From NCBI GenBank assembly GCA_001584585.1, contig LSYV01000019.1, forward strand, positions 694,809-758,808: DNA of 64,000 nucleotides, in the 5' to 3' direction. The notes beneath the pieces are model-generated. The model made no database searches. It saw only the letters and a program-made list of their open reading frames with translations, and was not told where the DNA came from. Of this stretch, positions 61,001 through 64,000 are shown one piece after another (position 1 is the first letter of the stretch; each line of letters starts with the position of its first letter). Both the position numbers and the translations under genes were made by a program. The DNA comes from Gonium pectorale (lineage: Eukaryota > Chlorophyta > Chlorophyceae > Chlamydomonadales > Volvocaceae).

Positions 61001-63984
61001 CTGTGACGGCGGCGGAGCCGCGCCGGCCCGCCGCCAGCGCGGCGAGCTGCTCGCCCGCGGCGTGGAGTACGGCGTCGTACAGCTCCCTGGAGCCCAGCTG
61101 CAGCATGCCCATGCCGTAGGCGATCTGTATTGGGGTGGGAGGGGGCGGGAGAGCGGTCAGCAGCGTGGCGCAGGGTGTGAGTAGTCCCCTCAGAAGTAGC
61201 ATGCCTGGTGTTTGCCGCCATGCCCAAGCGCCGCCCCAACAAACTCAGCCACATTGCGCAAACGAGAAGTCCATGCGACACCCGTCCCTGCTGACAAACT
61301 CGACGGCACATGCCACGCACGCCTCCCGCGTGCATGCAGCCAGCTTGCAGCCCCTCCCACCTCCCAGCCGGCGCAGATGCCAACGCGGGGGCCGCCCCCG
61401 CAAACAAAGGCATGCCAATATGGCAGAGCCCTTGGGAGAGCTTTGCCAATCCTGGACGCTCCGCAAATGCGCTACCCCCGCGCGGCCATGCCCTCCCACC
61501 TGAGCAACCTCCCGGCCGCTGCCCCTCCGGCTGCTGCTGATGGAAGCGCCCCGTCCGCCCCGCCCGCCCCGCCCGCTTCGGCCGGGCAGACCCGGTGCGG
61601 GGATCAGCGCCGCCACCCCCGCAGCCGCCAGCTGTTGGCCGAAGGCGCGGTACGCAGCTGCCTCGGCAGCGCTCCGGAACCGGCCGTGCGGCCCTGACGA
61701 CGAAGACGCCATCGATTCCTCGGGCGGCAGCACCGCGGGCACGGCGCCGTCGCCGTCCGTGGCGCCCGCGCGGCCGCTGTAGGCGAGGCCTGGATGGGGG
61801 ATGGGGGGAGCGCATGTCATAACATCAAGGTCTAGACGGGATCCAGGACTTCCGTATGCCGTGCACGTACAGGGATTCTCCGATGCACTCTTTGGGTTGG
61901 TACCCAATCCCATGCGCCGCATGTCCTGCCCTGACTGATGCCTGGCATGTGCTCGGCTCACCCGCCGCCTGCTTGAAGACCGCCGCCACCAGCTGCGGGT
62001 CGGACCCGCAGCGCTCCTGCCGGGCCGCCTCCAGCAGCGTCTGCAGCTGCAGCCAGTCGCTCGCCGCCGCGGCCTGGAGGACGAGGGAGGCGGACGGCGG
62101 AGGGCGCGGGTGGGGGTAACGCAGAGGGCGGTGATGAACGGCGGACGGCGAAGGGCCGGCGGCACGGCCCGCACGAACGGACGCGGAGTGCGCGCGCCGA
62201 CACACCGAGCAGCGGACCGACCAAGCGGCAGCGGCATGGCAGGTCCCGCCCAGCGGCACCAGCGTCGGGTGGGCGGCGACGTGCACCTCAATGCCCACCA
62301 ACGCCAAAACGCCCATCCAGGGTTCTCGATCGTCTTCAGGCACGGCGAACAGTGGACTAGAGAGGCCCACCCTCCACCCTAGAGCGCACAGCGCGCAGCA
62401 AGCGGCGCGCAGCAGTCACGCATCTCAATGGCCAGCCGCGGGCGCCGCCGCCCCACCTCTGCCAGCAGCGCTTGCCGCACTCGCTCCCCCGCCGGCATCG
62501 CATCCTCCGCCTTCGCCTCCACTTTCTGCCCGCGCCGTTGCGACTGCCTGCATCCCGGCGGCTGCGTTCCCCCATGCCCGCCGCTGGCACCCGCTGGCGC
62601 GGTCGCCCCTTCGTCTGCGCTGGCGGCCGATGTCGCCTGTACGACCGGCGGCTGCAGCACAATGTCCCGCAGGTACAGTTCGTACGATCGCTGCTCTTCC
62701 ACGCGCTTTAGGAAGACGGCATCCGCCACGTCGGCGTCCGGGCCCCCGGCCAGTTGCCCCGGCGGCGGTGGCGCCGCCGCCACGCGAATCCCCTGCGCCG
62801 CCGCCACGCGAAGCCCCTGCGCCGCCGGCGCCGGCGCCACGCCGCCCAGCAGCCGCCAGTCTTCGTCGCTGGGCGGCGAGGCAACCTGCGGCGCTCAGGG
62901 CATGAACACGAGGTGAGGTACAGAAGGCGTGTGCTGGCGACGCGGCATGCTGGAGCACGGGGCAGGCAGCGCGGAAGAGAGGGTGCGGTCGGGCAGCCCC
63001 AAGAGGACCCCCACCCAAATAAAACATCGGAATCCAGTTATGGCCACCTTCAGCAGAGCCCTCTGCACCAATTTCCTGGTAGCGCCGGTGCGAATGAGCC
63101 CCATGCGCGCATGGAGTGAAGGCGATTGCCGGTTTGTCGCGCTTCTTGCCGCGCATGTCGTACGACATTTGGCCGTGACAGGCAAGTTGCCTCGTCTCTC
63201 GCGCCGCTGGCCCTAGCTCTACTGTACCGACCACTGTATCGACCGGTCGGAGCGGGCGGGGCGGCCTCCTGCCACGCGCGCATGGCCGGGTCAGCTCCCC
63301 CCACAGCGCTTCCCCTTCTTCCTCTTCTTACACCCCACACCCCACACCCTACACCCCACACCCCACACCCCAGACGAACTAGGGCGAAGGGATCAGGGTG
63401 CCCCCGCCGGCCTCACCTCTCGCCGCGGCGCTTCAGCCGCCGCGGCCCGCGCCAGCAGGCGCGCCGTCACGGGCGGCTCGGCGAACAGCTCCAGCGGCTG
63501 CCGCGCCGGGTCGGGCAGCGGTGGCGGCGGCAGCGGCGCCCCCGGCTCCACGGCGGCCGTCGCGGCGGCCACCGCGGCCTCCTCCGGCCGCCCCAGCAGC
63601 TCGCGCTCCACATACGACAGCTGCGGGGGAGGGGGGCAAAACAAAGCCACCCACACCGCCCCTCTGTGGTTGCACGCGATGTAAAGTTCGACGCTCCACA
63701 AAGTTGTCTCGCGGCCGTATCGAACGGCCATAACGGCCAGTGAATCCCTCCCACGGAGGCTGCTGACAGGCGGCAGCGCTCCCATTGACTACCGTACGAC
63801 GGCCCCCCACCGCCGTTCGGAATGGGCACGCCGTCTGCGACACCCACCTCCTGCTCCCCTCGCGCCACCGCAGCCCCACCGCCCCACGCACCACTTGCGC
63901 CAGCCTCTCTACCAGCGGGTCAGGCCCGCCCCTCCCGTCGCCACCATTGCCGGCGCCCATCCGAGCGCTGGCGGTCGCCTTCAT
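52082..63984 (-). CDS. OPR/FASTK-like helical-repeat protein, 5' end at window edge
   Basis: Exons inferred: ~63984-63892 (uncertain), 63620-63417, 62885-62457, 62073-61962, 61789-61500, 61124-60495, 56776-56717, 56350-56270, 55913-55726, 55238-54423, 54076-53935, 53666-53539, 53218-53131 and 53044-52082. From the second exon all phases agree, giving about 1376 residues. Repeated ~38-residue helical units share a W-A/G-L-A-x-L/Y core: FANLAWGVATAH, LWGLMWSLARLAHVPPE, LCRLSWALAALDIVP, LLTLYCSLARLGYGP, ASRLLWAWARSVP, ALSMALWAMAVLGRPP, LLAYGLAVLGWP and LGLLLWGLAQYGW. Such units mark the octotricopeptide (OPR) and FASTK-like families, which in green algae control processing and translation of organelle transcripts by binding RNA. 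The C-terminal exon is strongly acidic and I see no RAP domain. No transit peptide can be judged because the true start may be outside the window. The 3.7-kb intron 56777-60494 holds retroelement debris; two separate genes remain possible. Confidence 0.68.
53871..53936. repeat. GTAACG-type short repeats
   Basis: Variants of GGTAACG/CGTAACG occur about eight times next to an intron donor of the OPR-like gene (GTAACG at 53934 on the minus strand). It looks like a decayed microsatellite that arose at or spread from the splice site. Confidence 0.6.
57841..57910 (-). mobile_element. tRNA-like SINE head
   Basis: On the - strand, a D-arm-like sequence CATCAGCAGTAGAACTC is followed by a perfect five-pair stem (ATGAC/GTCAT) around a seven-base loop CTGCGAG, then a T-loop-like AGTTCAAATC. 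The T stem does not pair and no acceptor stem closes, so it is not an intact tRNA; it looks like the pol III promoter head of a tRNA-derived SINE. It lies in the long intron of the OPR-like gene, just upstream of the LINE fragment. Confidence 0.5.
57984..59250 (+). mobile_element. 3' fragment of a LINE-type retrotransposon
   Basis: The open frame 57984-58670 encodes VFWRLAVDGVPML, then CACGAEEAAASPRMHHFWAC, the zinc-binding tail (C-x-C-G...H-H-F-W-x-C) placed after reverse transcriptase in LINE elements. The reverse transcriptase and endonuclease parts are missing, so this is a 5'-truncated copy, as expected of target-primed insertion. Two ~88-bp tandem repeats (59066-59250) and a GTCT microsatellite close the 3' end, as in several algal LINEs. 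A GTCTGTCTGCGAAAA phrase also occurs at the left side near 58009. It sits antisense to its host, inside the OPR-like gene's large intron. Confidence 0.7.
59066..59250. repeat. Two ~88-bp tandem repeats with GTCT microsatellite
   Basis: Copies start at about 59066 and 59154; each runs GTACTTTCGCAG..ATTTCCCGGTGG through a GGTACTGTAA-GAAGTCTGTCTG end. The second copy ends in five or six GTCT units. They appear to be the 3' terminal repeats of the adjacent LINE fragment. Confidence 0.85.
59310..59343. repeat. CCCCCA hexanucleotide microsatellite
   Basis: Five to six tandem CCCCCA units, intronic with respect to the OPR-like gene. G-rich on the other strand, so able to form a quadruplex. It is not the algal telomere repeat (TTTTAGGG). 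Confidence 0.92.
63330..63372. repeat. ACACCCC heptanucleotide microsatellite
   Basis: Six tandem seven-base units, one with a C-to-T change (ACACCCT), in the intron after the 63620-63417 exon of the OPR-like gene. Simple sequence only. Confidence 0.9.
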
Positions 63985-64000
63985 GCCGCCCCGCTGAGCT

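Noticed and set aside
63330..63372. ACACCCC repeats as interstitial telomere
   Set aside because: The unit differs from the algal TTTTAGGG repeat in length and sequence.

Overview
This window reads as nuclear DNA of a chlamydomonadalean (volvocine-type) green alga. The evidence is very GC-rich sequence, genes split into many short exons by G/C-rich GT-AG introns, TGTAA-type polyadenylation signals, alanine- and glutamine-rich linkers in the proteins, and two lineage markers: a flagella-associated protein (CFAP36) and a homologue of ASA9, a mitochondrial ATP-synthase peripheral-stalk subunit known only from chlorophycean algae. There is no sign of operons or bacterial gene organisation. Exon boundaries given here were placed by eye from GT/AG sites, reading-phase continuity and family alignment remembered from knowledge, not from transcripts.

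Layout. 1-440: G-rich repeats. 727-3155 (+): TrmB-like tRNA (guanine-N7)-methyltransferase with an altered catalytic motif. 4190-9405 (-): FtsH-like membrane AAA+ protein without its protease domain. 9406-11279: no gene seen. 11396-15081 (-): multi-exon protein of unknown family. 15488-18721 (-): large protein with two copies of a cysteine-rich, GATA-finger-like module, preceded (18673-19617) by an Ala/Glu-repeat stretch that is probably its broken 5' part. 20221-24961 (+): YacP-type NYN (PIN-like) nuclease gene. 26891-33247 (+): GYF-domain protein with a decayed tandem duplication at its 3' end. 33248-35971: intergenic, with a foldback/tRNA-like element. 35972-36985 (+): ASA9. 38991-43495 (-): CFAP36 with three ubiquitin-interacting-motif-like helices, interrupted by a 745-base assembly gap. 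44970-49153 (-): NSE3/MAGE subunit of the SMC5/6 complex with an RG-rich, SUMO-interacting-motif-bearing N-terminus. 49298-50719 (+): membrane-anchored protein with a possible degenerate RNase III fold, divergent from NSE3 across about 145 bp. 52082 to about 63984 (-): long repeat protein of the OPR/FASTK-like helical class, continuing to or past the window end, with a LINE fragment and a tRNA-like SINE inside a 3.7-kb intron.

The genes do not form one pathway. Functionally they touch organelle RNA handling (TrmB-like, NYN nuclease, OPR-like), chloroplast or mitochondrial membranes (FtsH-like, ASA9), cilia (CFAP36), genome maintenance (NSE3) and translation or RNA adaptor roles (GYF). The candidates for little-described biology are the double GATA-like module protein, the protease-less FtsH, the ubiquitin- and SUMO-reading additions to CFAP36 and NSE3, and the degenerate RNase III-like membrane protein.
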